DNA of 7,056 bases from SG8-41 sp029864385 (GTDB lineage Bacteria > Pseudomonadota > Gammaproteobacteria > Burkholderiales > SG8-41), in assembly GCA_029864385.1 (NCBI GenBank), contig JAOTTL010000180.1:1-7056 (forward strand). Reading direction: 5' to 3'. The notes beneath the pieces are model-generated. The model saw only the letters and a list, made by a program, of their open reading frames with translations, ran no database searches and had not been told where the DNA came from. Shown in pieces: positions 6,613 through 7,056 of this stretch (the first letter of the stretch is position 1; each line of letters begins with the position of its first letter). The translations under genes were made by a program, and so were the position numbers.

Positions 6613-6697
6613 GTTCCGAGTTCCAGGTTCAAGGTTCCAGGTTCAGGGATCGAGGTTTTGACCTTGAACTTTGAACATCGAACTCTAAACCTTGAAC
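6613..6697. repeat. Degenerate 7-base tandem array in inverted arrangement, filling the moxR-DUF58 gap
   Basis: The left arm has seven 7-base units on the plus strand: GTTCCGA, GTTCCAG, GTTCAAG, GTTCCAG, GTTCAGG, GATCGAG and GTTTTGA (6613-6661). One base later the right arm holds five units of the reverse complement: CTTGAAC, TTTGAAC, ATCGAAC, TCTAAAC and CTTGAAC (6663-6697). The two arms could pair into a long imperfect stem. The array occupies almost the whole gap between the moxR stop (6699-6701) and the DUF58 start (6607), and its left end provides the probable DUF58 ribosome-binding site. I see no transposase or CRISPR-like spacers. Confidence 0.85.
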
Positions 6698-6698
6698 G

Positions 6699-7056
6699 CT
6701 ACGGGATGGTGACCTGCTTGACCAGGTGCGCAGCAGTATCATTGCTCGCCACTCGGCTCACCTCTCCGGTGGAGACGAGGCGGTGCCCCACGACCCCGGG
6801 CAATACTGCTTGCACATCCTCGGGCACAACATGGCCGCGTCCCGACATGAGTGCCCATGCCCGCGCTGCATGGAGCAACGCCAACGCCGCGCGCGGAGAT
6901 AGCCCGTTAACGTAGTCAACAGCGTGTCGGGTGTGGGTGACGAGCGCCTGAACGTAGTCCAGCAGTGCGCTTGAGGCGTGGACCTTCTGAGCGCGTTGTT
7001 GCAGCTCGATCAAGTCGGCCGCGCTCATGCTGTGCGTCAACCCATGCAGCAGGTCG
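6699..7056 (-). CDS. MoxR-family AAA+ ATPase, C-terminal part (5' end outside window)
   Basis: The last 118 residues of the protein are visible, in frame from 7055 down to a TAG at 6699-6701. MoxR ATPases are cytosolic AAA+ chaperones. The part here is the C-terminal lid: LQQRAQKVHASSALLDYVQALVTHTRH (about visible residues 17-43) followed by GLSPRAALALLHAARAWAL (50-68), the sensor-2 region with its Arg, and GRGHVVPEDVQAVLPGVVGHRL (71-92), the characteristic 'GR..V.PEDV....VL.HR' ending. The Walker A and B motifs lie beyond the window edge. A short extra tail of about 25 residues follows HRL, ending VKQVTIP. It is the first gene of the trio seen here and is separated from the DUF58 gene by a 91-base, repeat-filled gap. 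Confidence 0.93.
   Translation of the reverse strand, partial: DLLHGLTHSMSAADLIELQQRAQKVHASSALLDYVQALVTHTRHAVDYVNGLSPRAALALLHAARAWALMSGRGHVVPEDVQAVLPGVVGHRLVSTGEVSRVASNDTAAHLVKQVTIP

Noticed and set aside
5924..6661. 245-codon plus-strand frame antisense to the DUF58 gene, ending in the repeat array
   Set aside because: The opposite strand carries a complete DUF58 signature; this frame's end is translated repeat, with no family resemblance.
6613..6697. CRISPR array or insertion-sequence ends
   Set aside because: Units are 7 bases and contiguous with no spacers, and there is no transposase, Cas gene or target duplication.

Overview
This is a high-GC, gene-dense stretch of a proteobacterial chromosome, most likely a betaproteobacterium or a close gammaproteobacterial relative. 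The main reasons are the surE-pcm-nlpD gene order, the moxR/DUF58/tgpA cluster on the other strand, and an apparent remnant of a Bug-family (tripartite tricarboxylate transporter) receptor, a family greatly expanded in Burkholderiales. The lineage call is inference from gene content; no rRNA or other marker is present.

Left part (1-1016, + strand): the window opens inside a short reading frame that looks like a Bug receptor with its middle deleted. It is followed at once by an intact nitrilase-superfamily C-N hydrolase. Together they look like the end of an accessory, possibly catabolic, locus.

Centre (1068-3442, + strand): a good -10 element lies just before a compact survival/repair operon: surE (nucleotidase), pcm (protein L-isoaspartate methyltransferase, start overlapping the surE stop) and nlpD (LysM/LytM lipoprotein that activates division amidases, starting 7 bases after pcm stops). 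The rpoS gene that follows nlpD in many beta- and gammaproteobacteria is not here. The operon ends in a 145-base convergent gap.

Right part (3588-7056, - strand): read on the minus strand, the order is moxR (AAA+ ATPase, 5' part outside the window), a DUF58 protein, then a TgpA-type membrane transglutaminase. This is a widespread conserved trio, thought to act as a chaperone ATPase, an adaptor and a membrane enzyme at the envelope. Both gaps inside the trio are built partly from degenerate 7-base tandem repeats, and the likely ribosome-binding sites of the DUF58 gene and tgpA fall in those repeats. The repeat-filled gaps are the least explained structure in the window. I see no rRNA, tRNA, CRISPR array, complete mobile element or clear new multi-gene system.
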